Source: Basidiobolus meristosporus CBS 931.73 (taxonomy: Eukaryota; Basidiobolomycota; Basidiobolomycetes; Basidiobolales; Basidiobolaceae). From it: a DNA stretch of 64,000 nt. Positions within the stretch are counted from its first letter, which is position 1. The number at the start of each line of letters is the position of its first letter. Shown here one piece after another: positions 46,561 through 57,315 of this stretch. Below the pieces are notes generated by a model. It saw only the letters and a program-made list of their open reading frames with translations. It searched no databases and was not told the DNA's origin. The position numbers were made by a program, and so were the translations under genes. The stretch covers positions 17,073 through 81,072 of the forward strand of contig MCFE01000403.1 of NCBI GenBank assembly GCA_002104905.1, read 5' to 3'.

Positions 46561-47827
46561 TGTGGTGGTGTATAAGTCCAAGGGAGAGATACGTCAGCGC
46601 TTCTCAAGTGTTTTGTGTGTGGGGTGTTCACTGGGTGCAATAACCTCTGGCAAAAGCTTGCTAAGAATACTTGGGTTCTGTCTCTAATCTAATGTGAAGG
46701 GTAATAAAGCCACAAGCTTGTCAAGGGAAAACTATTGAGCTACAATCCCCAACTTAGTTGGCGTTGTAACAGAAGTATGTGCTGGGTTCAGCATTCTTTG
46801 AGATGACAATGTACTAAAGCTTCCAAAGTCAAAACAACTGTAAACTCCACCAGCAGGGACTTGATAAGAATGCAGCTGTGGTCAATAGTTACATAGACAG
46901 AAAAGTATCTTTGCCTGTACAAGAACAAACTTGGGAAAGAATCAAATGTAATAAAAGATACCTACACTTAGTATTCCTCACAAGTAGTGCCTCCAAGGTT
47001 AGTTGGCTGTCAGCGTGGTGTGGTGGTGTAGAGGTACTCCTGGGAGAAGCTACACAACTCAAGGTGTGTGAGGTGTCTAATGGGTGCAATAACCTCTGTG
47101 TCTAAACTGCTGGTGACTTTGTCAATATGTCACTAAGGTAAAAGCTCCTACTTCTCTAGCTTCCTAGGTGCTCCAAGTATCTCCAAAGGCCTCTGTGTGT
47201 CTTGTGCACTACCCTGAAAAGCTCCTTGATGACAGGTCTGAGATGTACTGTTGAAGGCGGGTGCCGTGATCAACTGCTAAGCAATAAGGTAGAAGTGTTA
47301 CTGATAGAAGGGATGATTTGTTGATGAGGGATTGCTTTCCCTTAAATACTTTTCCTGATTGCCAAGTGATTACTAATGACAAGGTTCTAGAAGATTCTAG
47401 GCATCAGTGGAATTCTTGATGACATCATTATAAGCTAAAAATATGCCAAGAATGTCCTGGAAGGTTCTAAAAGGCACAGCACATCCAACCAATCAGGAAT
47501 CAGTAGTCTGAAACCTGTGCAACATAAAAATACCATATATGGTATTGAAATGGTAGGGATGGTAACACAGACCTATGTCATGTGTCATGGGTACTGGCGC
47601 GGGTACTTGCCTAATATAGAAGTACTTAAAGCTAGTAATCTTACATAAAGTGAGGGGTAACTAATGCAATAAGGTAAGCAGGTGTGATAGTCAACTGGCT
47701 TATGGGATAGTACTGATTGGGTAAGACAAATGGGATAAAACTAAAATAAGTGTAGTAGAGATATAGGGAAGTAGAAAATAAGGGAATGAGCACATCTGTC
47801 AGTGGGTGTCACTGTCACCGCACTACA
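46561..47827 (-). repeat. gypsy-A right LTR, A/B/A mosaic
   Basis: 46,561-47,018 matches the first 458 or so bases of LTR-A. 47,019 to about 47,610 matches the first 592 or so bases of LTR-B (21,339 on), starting with the full LTR-B terminus TGTGGTGGTGTAGAGG. About 47,610-47,827 matches the last 215 or so bases of LTR-A, including variants specific to this element. The total is about 200 bases longer than the left LTR. Confidence 0.88.
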
Positions 47828-47843
47828 GTGGCAGATCATAACA

Positions 47844-48010
47844 CTTGCATGGTGTAGTTGATGGAGTTTCTAACAAGATTGTAATTGGTTCAGGAACTTT
47901 ACACAAGTATATGTCAGAGCAATTTGCCATGAAATCTGCAATTAACCTGGAACCAACAGAATGAATTGCAGTCTCAACATTTGATTTTATTACACATATT
48001 ATCTGCACAT
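47844..48010 (+). pseudogene. old gypsy-C, continuation after the nest (protease part)
   Basis: After the second CTTG the plus strand reads LHKYMSEQFAMKSAINLEPT, matching the protease region of the inner gypsy-C (LHKYMSEQFALKAGINLEPT). It continues the gag frame left at 34,110. The catalytic DSGA is replaced by GSGT-like residues. The match fades after about 48,010 and no 3' part of this element is seen. Confidence 0.75.
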
Positions 48011-49350
48011 ACTATCTCTGAACTATTTGTTCATTTATCATGGACATAATATTTATTGTGTTTGCCACTGTACCTCATCATCTTGTTAATAGCTGGTACA
48101 AGTTGACACCATACTTGCCAATACTGAAGGTGATGATGTGATGAAGCTGTACTCGTTGCAACAAATGTCAAAGCAAGCTGCTGTTCAACCATTTTTCTGC
48201 AGTTGCTTGTGGTGGGTTTAGCTGGGAACCCAGAGACTTTGCTTTATTTATTGGTGGTATTCATATGGAAGTGAGTAAAACCAAAGGGGAAATAGTTTTA
48301 CATATATGAGTGAATGTGAAGCTACAGCATTATTAGTACTACTCATTATAGTAGGTCCTTACAAAAAATTCAATCATCTAAGTGCAATGTTTTAAGCATT
48401 AGACTCTCTAGGGCTCACATGACTATTGATAAGAAAGTGGGATAATAGCATTACATTGCTGAATTGCAAGCTGTTTACCTCATGGATAAAACCACTTTGA
48501 TTCAATGCCATTGAAGAAGAGAATTAAGGCTATAGGGCCATTGTACAAACCTCCCTTCTATGATGCATTGGAACAGTATAGTAAATATTACAAGGAGCAG
48601 AGCTAATGCTTTGTCATTCAAGTCATAGTTGGGAGCTGATTATTATCTACTGGACCTGCAATTTCTGACCAGGTCACTGATGCTTCTCTAAATGGACTAA
48701 GCTGCATTTGTCAATTTGTGCAATCTGAATCAGGTGAGTTTGTGATGGCTTTTGGCTTATCTCAGCTGTATATATATGGCTGCAGAGTTGTAGCTGTGAC
48801 AAAGTAGGCTCACTGATGGATTGTGAGCTTATCTTACCTCTCAATAGTACCCAGCATGAGACTGGTAAAACCCCAGCAGGTAATAAGACAACACTGGTAG
48901 AAGAAACGCAAAGGATATTGTATGATGTCAACAGAGCCCAGCAGTATAATTACTGGTGAATGACACAATATTGTTTCTAGAGATGAGGCATGTTTCTACC
49001 ATTACTTGTAGTGGGGCTTTGAGGATTTACTCCTAACTCTTGCCAAATCGTTTCAGAATGCAACTTGCCATGTACTTGGCATCAATGAGCAGCTATAATG
49101 TTGCTGGCAACAAATGATAGAGAGACCACCCTGAAACTAGCATATGTTAACAGTTTCAAGGCTCTCACATCAGAAATTCCACCATTGCAAGATGTTGAGC
49201 TTATTGGCAATTTAACACCATAAGAGGACAATCTTAAACCCTCCATATGTATTCCAGTATTACCTCATCTAAGGAAGCACTACCAGTGCAACAGATATTG
49301 TGAAGGTATAAAATACTGCAGTGTCTTTCAGACAAGTTCAGACACTTCCT
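48011..49350 (+). repeat. Tnp2-like N-terminal region, plus-strand copy, decayed
   Basis: Blocks near 48,170-48,320 ('gtggtattcatatggaagtgag', 'aggggaaatagtttta') are the reverse complement of the N-terminal end at 52,250-52,330. This is therefore an inverted partner of the Tnp2-like copy that follows. The frames are heavily broken and nothing else is recognised in the stretch. Confidence 0.45.
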
Positions 49351-49354
49351 ATAT

Positions 49355-52300
49355 AGATTCTGATGGCATTATATTGGCAGCATTACAGCCTACAGCTAGC
49401 TCTGTGCAATGCTGCCGGACCAATTTCCCAAATGGTACTTCCTTTTCTACCTCCCCTTTCACAACTCATATATTTCACTATAAAATCATCCCTCTTTATT
49501 TGCTTGCACACTACTACCTTGGGTATTCCACATATAGCTCAAATTAAAAAATACTCAGTCCTCCTGCTTACTAACCTCCATAAATGTGCACACCTGCCAC
49601 AATTAAAATACTTCTGTCACAACAACTTTACAGCTTATCAGTGTGATGCTTGCAAAGCTGCCATATACCTTGTGTTGCTGCAAACATATACATCTTGCAA
49701 ACATATGCTTGGTTGCCATCACTTCTGCCGTGAATACCTCCTGAATATCTGCAAAGGACTTCTGGTGTTAAGCCAAGATATTCCTTCTCCCTGCTGGATT
49801 CTGGTCCCCCTTATATGTGCAATCTGGCTCTTGTTTGTGTGAATCCTGTATTTAATGGTTTAGAAACTGGCTTGTGACCAAGAGAAATTCAGCATACCTT
49901 GGTGAAGTTCTCCTAATAAGAATTAGTTGCTTGTTGCACCTAACCCAACTTTTCATTACTTAACTAATTACCCATGCATTGGGGCTGCTTAGCTTCTTAA
50001 TGTCATAGGCATAGGTGTCTCCATGTGCACATCTGTCCTCAGTATTTTCTATCTCTTCCTTGCTGTCTTCCATGTGCAAACTCATCACATCCATGACAAA
50101 CTTGAAGGTGATATTTCTGATGAGATTGGGATATAGTAGTACCTGCAACTTGACTTGTCTTCCTATCACCCCACACATCCGCTCCATAGGAAACTCCCAA
50201 AAGGTGAAGCAAGGTCCAATATTCTCAACACACCAAGCAAGATGGAGTAGCAAATGGATACAGTAGTGGCAAAGATCTACACATTCAGCTTTATGCTTGT
50301 AATATAGCCATTCAAATACCATCACAAACTCTTTGTGCAAAAGCTGTAGATGTGTCAAGTTGGCATTGGTGATATGCTTTTGGATAAATATTCCTACAAT
50401 GTCCAAATATGATTCCCAATACTTCCAATGTTCTCTTGGTAGAAATGGCTTCAGAAGGCCACTTGAATAAATACATATCCAATTTATCCAGTCCTTGCAC
50501 TTGTGTTATTACATAGGCATATCAATGTTGATTGGAGCCCATAAGAAGTACTTATGGTAGAGTATACTCTGTAATATCTTGCCAATTTCTTCAAGTTTCT
50601 CCAGTATCTCAAAGGGCTCATTTAGCTTGAAATGCCCCATGTACCACTTGGTCATCTGTATAGGGATATTGTTGCAAAGCAAATGCATTGCTCCAAGTGG
50701 AAAGCTTTTGCTCCAGCAGATATCCTCCATCTTAAGTATCACCTGCTTTCAATTAATTCCATATTCTGGCAGATGGCTTCTAGATTGCCAACTTTGCTGC
50801 AAATGCATGCTGACTTCTGTACATTCACTCTGTGGAAAGATATTGAACTTGATGTTGGTGTTTGGGTAATATTAACATGTGTGGGTTATGGAGTAGGCCC
50901 CTTGGCTCTCACACATCTGAGAGCACTGCCATCCATTTTGCCCAGAAAAGCCAGCTATCTTCCTGATGACTGGGGTATCTCCAATGTGGATAACAATTTG
51001 CACTTTTACATGACAGCCATTTATTGTTATAGCGCTAGAAAGCATAAAAAATTCATCTAGCAATGGACACATATAGCTAGCCAGGTTGGACAGGTATTTA
51101 GGCCCCAATACCAGTCAGATTGCCATCAGATTTCTGCTTGGATACTGTAAGATAGGTGACAGATTTAGGTTGATGAGAATTAGTTGCTAGCAGGATTTGC
51201 AGGTAGAGTACTTGTCTAATGAGGATTCATCAAGGGCAAAGGCAAAGGCAGGGTTGTACATACCTTCAAAGTAGCCCTTGCTACTTAGCTATTTGTAAGG
51301 TTTGTCATTAAATATATCTGATATGCTTGCACTTGATTGATACTAGGTGCGGTACTTTATAACTTTACAATATTTGTTGGACTGTATGAGCTTCTTCAGG
51401 CATTGTATTACTGGAATATATCCAGAGTGTGCACAATGCTTTCACCCAATGGTTGTGGATTCTTGACAAGTTGGACACCTTCCAATGGTGGCATTTTCTG
51501 ATGTGAATGTTATGCAACTGTTAACACATGCTGGTATTGGGATGGTCTCTGGGCTGTATGTTGCCAGCCACATGACAGTTATCCAGTTACACTATGTAAA
51601 TAGTAAGTTGCATCTCAGGATGATTTTGGCAAGAAGTAGTAGTAAATCCTCAAAGCTCCCATAACTGATATTAGCTGAAACATGCCACTTCTCTAGCCAT
51701 AACATCACATCATTTACCAGTAGATGGATTACTGGGCTATGGATTACTGGGCTCACAATCCATCAGCAAGCCTGCTTCTTCAGAGCTATCACTCTTCATG
51801 CCATATTCAGAGGACTGGGGTGAGCCTAAATGTGTCACAAACTCACCTGACTCAGTTTGCACAATGTGACAAGTACAGCCAGATGCTGATATAGAAGTAT
51901 CATGGGGCCAGCAAGATATTGTTGGTATAGTTGTGACTGGTAATGATCAAATATGACTTGTGTGGTAAAAACTGGCCATGATCCCTGTAATACTTCCTAT
52001 GCTGTCTGCATGCTTCATGACTGAGAGGCTTGTACAATAGCCACATGGTCTTTTTTTCTTCCCTAATGGTCTTGGACCAAAGTAGTCTTGCTCATGGGGC
52101 AAACAGTTTGACACCCTACATATTGCTGTTATATCACTTTTCTGTCAATACTCATGTGCGTTTAAGACAGTCTTGTATTTGAAATATTGCGCCTACATGA
52201 ATGTAGGATTAAATGATGACCTGTCATAGTAAGCATTATGAATAAAGTTGTGGCATCACATACACATGTTTTTGTAGCACCATTTCCCCTCTTGTATGAC

Positions 52301-52842
52301 TTGCTTCCATATATATGCCACCAGAAAATAAAGCAAAGTTGTCTGATTCCCTATCAAACCCCACCACTGACTGCGGCAGAAGAATGGCTGGACAACAGCT
52401 TGATTTGACATTCAATGCAACAAGTGGGGTTACAACCATAAAAGGCCCTGTAGACAGTGTGCCCATTGAAGTAAATAATGTGGACTCCTCCAGCTTCAGT
52501 CAAGTAGGCAATTGGGAATCTCTGTGAAGCTGCAAGCTGACCATAATGCTGACATAATAATATAAAATCCATTACATACACAGGTACATGTAATACAATT
52601 TCTCCTTTGGTTGACTCACTTGCATATATATGCCACCAAAAAATAAAGCAAAGTTGTTAGGTTCTCAACCAAGCCCTACTGCTGACAGCAGCTTGCTTTG
52701 ACATTCAGTGCAACAAGCAGGGCTACATCCAAAAAAGACCATGCAGGCACTGTGGCCACTGAAGTTAATAATGCAACTCCTCAGGCTCTTGGTCAAGTAG
52801 GCAATACAGATTATCTGTGAAGCTGCAAGTTGACCACAATGC
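49355..52842 (-). pseudogene. Tnp2-like (CACTA/Plavaka-type) transposase, best copy
   Basis: Minus strand, N to C: a duplicated Cys-rich block (52,842-52,294; pattern INFSGH..., FFGCSPACCTECQ); around 51,480-51,560 CVNSCITFTS...GRCPTCQES, the paired-Cys motif of Tnp2-type transposases; at 50,872-51,108 PKYLSNLASYMCPLLDEFF followed by GDTPVIRKIAGFSGQ, which parallels the conserved 'cD.PA.RK..GF.GH' core of Tnp2; at 49,960-50,406 LLHLAWCVENIGPCFTFWE and FPMERMCGVIGRQVK, like the region after the core that ends in PMER. Numerous stops. The superfamily is inferred from these motifs in order; the exact clade is not certain (a KDZ-like Cys cluster at the N-terminus is an alternative reading). Confidence 0.65.
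52294..52842 (-). repeat. tandem duplication of the transposase Cys-rich N-terminal block
   Basis: Two head-to-tail copies of roughly 225-260 bases (52,294-52,553 and 52,619-52,842). Both start near 'atatatgccacca.aaaataaagcaaagttgt' (split here) and end near 'tctgtgaagctgcaagctgacca'. They differ from each other at many sites. The single copy at 4,345-4,580 shows the unduplicated state. Confidence 0.7.
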
Positions 52843-54470
52843 TCAGGCAGAGGAGAATGTAGCAAACACAGTATGCTTGGTTGAAGACTCACTAGTAGCC
52901 ATCATAACATCACCACCACCCATATTAGCAAGTATGTCGTCAGCCCATAACAGAGTATTAGTGAGGCAATCAGGTGCCATGGCTGATAGGATAGATGCAA
53001 TGACCCAGAGAAATTAGGAACTAGTCCAAACACAGGATGAGTGCATTACACATTTAGTGCAGTTGATATCCCAAGTCAAGAATGCAGTATTTTTGCTGCA
53101 AAGAAGGAACTCAAGTAGCTCAATGTCACAGCCCAGAATTGAGCCATTTCCCAATGTAACATCAGAGGAACACCATACAGTTTTTGGAGCACAAAAGCAG
53201 TGCCCAAGGATGAAGCGCACAGAAAAACCTATCACAGCCTAAGAGGGAGGTATGGTGATACTTGTACCCAAGTCAAATAATGAAAAGACATTGAAGATCC
53301 ATCAAGCCATTGAGTGCAATGATGCTGAGTGGGCTAGTATTAGAGAGTTGATTAGAAGTTTAGCAGAGCATTGCCTCAAGGTTAGCATACCATGGGACCA
53401 TCATGAGCACAAGGCCAAGCAGAATGAGCATGAACTGTTCCATGAGCATCATCCTGGATTCAGGCTAGCAAATGAATGTTGGGTGAGCATTGGCATGCCA
53501 AGAAAGTGTCTCAGGAATAGCAGAAACTATCAAAGGCAGAAGAACAAGGATGCCACAGCTGAAAACCAATAGCTTCCTCAAGAGCTTGTCACATGCAGGG
53601 CTGAAAGCTCCCAACAAGTGGCAAAGAAACATCAGGTGGCCAAAAGAGTGCCGGTAAGGGACAGGCAGGCAGAAACAGATGCATTGGTGCAGTATTTATC
53701 ATGGAGAAAATGTAGCTCAATACCAGAAGCATTTGGTCACAGTTGCAGTGAAGGACCTGACAGTAACAAAAACCCATGGCTTTCTCAGGAGCCTGCCAAA
53801 AGAAAGGCTGATGGTTTCCAGCAGGTGGCTTGGAAACATCAGATTTCCAGGAGAGTGCTGGCAAGGGACAAGCAGGCAGAAACAGATGCACCAGTGAAAC
53901 ATTCATCAAGAAGAAAACAGAGTACCATGCAAGAAGCACTCAGTCAAAGTGGCAGTGATAAAGGTAAAGGTCAAGAGAAAAAAGCTTACCTAAGCCAGAG
54001 CCAGGGAAGTGTCAGAAAAAGGCTGCAGATCTCACAATTAATGCTGTCAGGCCAGAACAGGCTGAATCCCATAATAGCCAGGAAGAATTATCAACAAGAA
54101 AACTGCTGCTTTCTCACAAGTTTGAAGTGCAGCCAGTTGAGCTACACTCCAGTGAGGTAGATAGTTTGCAGAGAAAAGCAATTTGTCTATTACTGCCTCC
54201 ATGTCCTCCATTGTAGCCAAAGTGGAGATACCATATTATATATTATTACAATGCCTACGGTGGAATTCTGGAACAATCATATGCTTACCAAGAGGTTGCA
54301 ATACTTCTTCAAGAGCAGTGCTCAAGAAAATGTCCTTGAATGCTACAAGTATTTATTGCCAAGACTGGCAGATGAGGTGCTAGACCTTGCAGTGCCAGCT
54401 GAATACCAGGATGTATGGGAACCAGTGAACAAACAGTGGCATAAACTGTAGGGTTCCTACTAAAGTTATG
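52817..54470 (+). pseudogene. family E repeat, copy E3 (most complete), protein family unrecognised
   Basis: Parts in order: 52,817-53,017 with VRQSGAMADRIDAMTQRN; 53,057-53,242 with LISQVKNAVFLLQRRNSSS; 53,252-53,572 with IRELIRSLAEHCLKVSIPW, HEHKAKQNEHELFHEHHPGF and MPRKCLRNSRNYQRQK; 53,618-54,160, which holds two tandem basic units of about 68 residues (each with a Q.VA.KHQ, AETDA and LSQ core); then 54,251-54,451 with TVEFWNNHMLTKRLQYFF and LAVPAEYQDVWEPVNKQWH. The frame is kept over hundreds of bases between single stops. The middle WDH...LRN..NYQ segment looks like a small helical DNA-binding-type domain, but I cannot name it. No transposase catalytic motif is visible. Confidence 0.6.
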
Positions 54471-55400
54471 GAAAAAGGGTGTCACCGCAGAAATACTTAT
54501 TGAATGGTGGATTTTTGTGGAGTTACTTGTTGAGTGTGGGGTTGGGCTTAATGTTGGTGTTGGGTATAGGGACTTGTATAGTTCAATACATATCAAGTAT
54601 TATAAGCCAATCTTATATTGAATATTCTGTTAGCTTAAAGCAACATGTACTATGTGTTTGCCTAATTACTTCCAATATCTCCAAACCCCCCCCCCAATAT
54701 GAGGCATATTGCTTGTTTCAAGAAAGTGAAAATAGTGTCAAGGTGGTGAAATAAGCTACTTGAGCATGTGGATGGTAATGTAATTTGTGCCTATCCTGCA
54801 TAGTACCAAGCTATGAACTTGGTGACAAAGGCTTCTCTGTAGTCATCACTTTTACAATGCTAAGAAGATATGTACTGGAGCTTAATAGAAGAGAGTAAGG
54901 GGTAGTAGAGGGAATCCTCTCATGCTAAGCTGGCATGTTGAAATTAGGTGGGGATGTACAGTGCTGTCCTGTGACTACAACAGAAATATGAAAGAACATA
55001 CAACAAATAGGAAGTAGAAATGCACATGACAGAGGCTACAGTTTGCAGCAGTAAATGCTACAAACCAGATGTACTAGACTCCTGCAATAACCCTGAATAG
55101 TTATTAATAAGGTAATAAATATTTAACAAGAAGCTAAAGTGTACCCAGTACAATAATACTCCATTGCTGGCTGTAAGCTTAGTTTTCAGCCTTAATGACA
55201 AGATGTTTTCAGATCTAATGCTTTCAGAGCCCATAATATTACCTGAAATAATTATGCAACTAGAGAGTGAGGACAACACTTTCAAGGAGTGTGAGGTAGT
55301 AATGATTTGGAAAGCATCTTGTGGACCTTGTTAGTTCCATCTGATCTTCTTACTTACTGATAGCTTAACATTCAGGCAATTCAAATAGATTGTAGGTGTT
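54471..55400. other. transition zone between TE block and gene island; no gene seen
   Basis: 54,560-54,690 ends with 'cttccaatatctccaaac' after 'tattgaatattctgttagc', resembling the 3' half of the copia-1 LTR, so it may be a diverged LTR. A run of nine or more C follows. From there to about 55,400 only short frames occur on both strands, none with recognisable similarity. CG dinucleotides become common from about 55,420. Confidence 0.4.
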
Positions 55401-55653
55401 TCACCTTATTGGCCCACCCTCGATCACCCAGACATGCAATAAGCAAAAAGATGCAGATATCAAGCGAAAGTTAGCACCAATCGTCATTTATTGAAGGTGC
55501 TATGCTGAATCAATTGGACTCATTTGAATCCAAGATCCGTGGGAGTCATTGGCTTGATTGCAAAAGATCTCAACCGCATACAAGCATTTAGTCAGGTTCG
55601 TGGTTTATAAGTACGAAATCACAGCACTACAACCTCATCGTAACACGGAAGAA

Positions 55654-57167
55654 ATGAGTGAACAAGTAGTACAAGATACTGACGAGATTCTAGAGGATGA
55701 AGATGAGGTACAACCAGCATGTAGGATGTATACGAGAGTGGTATTAACGCGCTTACTAGGAAATGTTCTTCATCGACATTGATGAGCTACAGAAACAGGG
55801 TATTAACGCTGGCGACATTCAAAAGCTGAAGACTTCTGGGCTATGTACTGTTAAAGTAATCCTTCATATACCTTCAGATGTGAAGCGACATTTTTGACCA
55901 GTCAAATACAGTCCATTCAGATGACAACTCGGAGGAACCTTTGTAAAATCAAGGGTTTATCTGAGGCTAAAGTGGATAAAATCAAAGAAGCTGCCAACAA
56001 GATAACAGTTAGTATTGAGTGATCATGGTGTTAAGAAATGATAACTTACTATAGGTGATCAGACATGTGGTTTCATTTCAGCAGCTGAATATCTTATTAA
56101 GCGTCAAATGGTAGTTAAAATTACCACCGGGAGCCAGGAGTTGGATAAGCTAATAGGAGGTAACTGCTAATTACTATTCTAGCAACCTATATTTAATGAG
56201 ATTTCCCATTATTAGGCGGGATTCAAACAATGGCTATCACAGAAGTTTATGGAGAGTTTAGAACCGGGAAAACTCAGCTAGCCCACACGCTATGTGTATC
56301 TTGTCAGTTACCCACAAGCATGGGTGGTGGAAATGGCAAAGTACTAGCGTACTTGATTGATTTTTCCATCAGCGTCTGTTTTACATGATATTCAATAGGC
56401 GGCCTATGTTGATACTGAAGGGACGTTCCGGCCAGATAGGATTCGGGCAATTGCTGAGCGGTTTTCTATCGATCCTGACACTGTACTTGATAACGTGATA
56501 TTTGCACGAGCATACAACTCGGAGCATCAAATGGACCTGATAACCGAATTGACGGCAAGATTTGCTGAAGAAAGAGGAGTATTCCGTGTTCTGGTGAGTT
56601 GTAACTGAAGTCAAGCATATACAATGTCATGATTTACAAATGACTAGATCGTGGACTCGATAATGGCATTGTTCCGAACTGACTATTGTGGAAGAGGGGA
56701 GCTCAGTGAAAGACAACAGAAATTGAACATAATGCTCACTCGATTACTGAAGATCTCTGAGGAGTACAACGTGGCGGTGTTTCTTACTAATCAGGTAATA
56801 GAAACGCTCTCCAGCAAGCTTCAATATATTGATCAGTACTGCTTAGGTTTGTGCAGATCCTGGAGCCATGTCTTTTGCACCAGACAAGAAACCAATAGGA
56901 GGCCACGTACTAGCACATACGTAAACCGCCTTTCCTGCCTCGTTTTTCTTCTTGTAAATAACTGAGCCACTCCTATAGCTCGACAACAATATTAAGTTTA
57001 CGAAAGGGTAGAGGGGAGCAGCGCATTGCAAAAATCGCCGATTCCCCCGATATGCCCGAAGCGGAAGCTGGTAAGAATATATCCAACTTAGAGTGACATT
57101 GTTGCCTAATCTGGCTTGGTTAGCTTACGCTATTACTGATGGTGGCATAACGGACTCAAAAGAGTGA
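55654..57167 (+). CDS. DMC1: meiotic recombinase Dmc1 (RecA/RAD51 family), 10 exons
   Basis: Strand-exchange ATPase that forms filaments on single-stranded DNA and pairs homologues in meiosis. Exons by splice sites and family alignment: 55,654-55,707, 55,760-55,855, 55,912-56,007, 56,063-56,159, 56,216-56,340, 56,399-56,593, 56,648-56,794, 56,847-56,920, 56,979-57,070, 57,124-57,167. They sum to 1,020 nt, 339 residues, as expected for Dmc1 (340 in human). An N-terminal helix-hairpin region (residues 22-75, [20 protein letters not shown]) precedes Walker A GEFRTGKT (127-134) and Walker B VLIVDS (220-225); loop and C-terminus [18 protein letters not shown] and [10 protein letters not shown] are Dmc1-like. 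All introns are 52-59 nt, GT-AG. The start is the first ATG giving the family N-terminus; an in-frame ATG at 55,558 is an alternative. No lesion seen, so it should be functional. Exon 4's acceptor (56,062) was chosen for length agreement. Confidence 0.93.
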
Positions 57168-57273
57168 AAATAGAGAAAGCCATATGATTGTCTTGCATTG
57201 TATAAATGTGCCATACCTTATGCTTGGTACTAATATTCTCAGAATAGGTTTGGAACAAAACGATATAATATTG

Positions 57274-57296
57274 AATAAATTGAAGCATACTTTATT
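57274..57296. terminator. back-to-back polyadenylation signals
   Basis: AATAAA on the plus strand at 57,274-57,279 (107 bases after the DMC1 stop) and AATAAA on the minus strand at 57,291-57,296 (about 20 bases after the chitinase stop). The two convergent genes share a 148-base intergenic space. Confidence 0.55.
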
Positions 57297-57315
57297 TCAA
57301 GAAATGAAGTCCCTT

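Larger units (their letters stand above)
39034..47827 (-). mobile_element. gypsy-A, full-length minus-strand element inside the gypsy-C LTR
   Basis: LTRs lie at 39,034-40,103 (1,070 bases) and 46,561-47,827 (1,267 bases, mosaic). The target duplication is GTGG (39,030-39,033 and 47,828-47,831). The minus-strand polypurine tract GAGAGGGGGGTGGA abuts the left LTR and a PBS-like GAATTGGCACCCAATGTGG abuts the right LTR; I do not assign the tRNA. Internal genes on the minus strand are gag, protease, RT, RNase H and integrase. The left and right LTRs share variants absent from the solo copy at 10,091 (tataAgtcc, cttAAAgc, aactAatgc), which supports that they are a true pair. Two solo LTRs are nested inside its gag-protease region. 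Confidence 0.95.
34111..47843 (-). mobile_element. gypsy-C, full-length minus-strand element (interrupted by gypsy-A)
   Basis: Left LTR 34,111-34,478 (368 bases), internal region 34,479-38,677, right LTR 38,678-39,033 plus its last 12 bases at 47,832-47,843. A perfect CTTG duplication flanks it (34,107-34,110 and 47,844-47,847). On the minus strand the PBS is TTGGTAGCAGC (start of a 3'-end initiator-tRNA-Met-type site) next to the right LTR, and the purine-rich tract AGGGGAGAA abuts the left LTR. Gag, protease, RT, RNase H and integrase follow in gypsy order. The two LTRs differ at roughly 7% of the first 150 positions compared by eye, nearly all transitions. Confidence 0.95.

Noticed and set aside
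54479-54754. 91-codon frame downstream of family E
   Set aside because: It starts in the family E tail and runs into sequence resembling a copia LTR; no similarity or codon-level conservation supports a gene.
56008-56098. DMC1 intron 3 ending at 56,097 (TTTCAG) or 56,054 (CTATAG)
   Set aside because: The 56,097 acceptor drops the conserved GF..A residues, and the 56,054 acceptor needs a different donor and adds residues; the 56,062 acceptor gives the exact family length.
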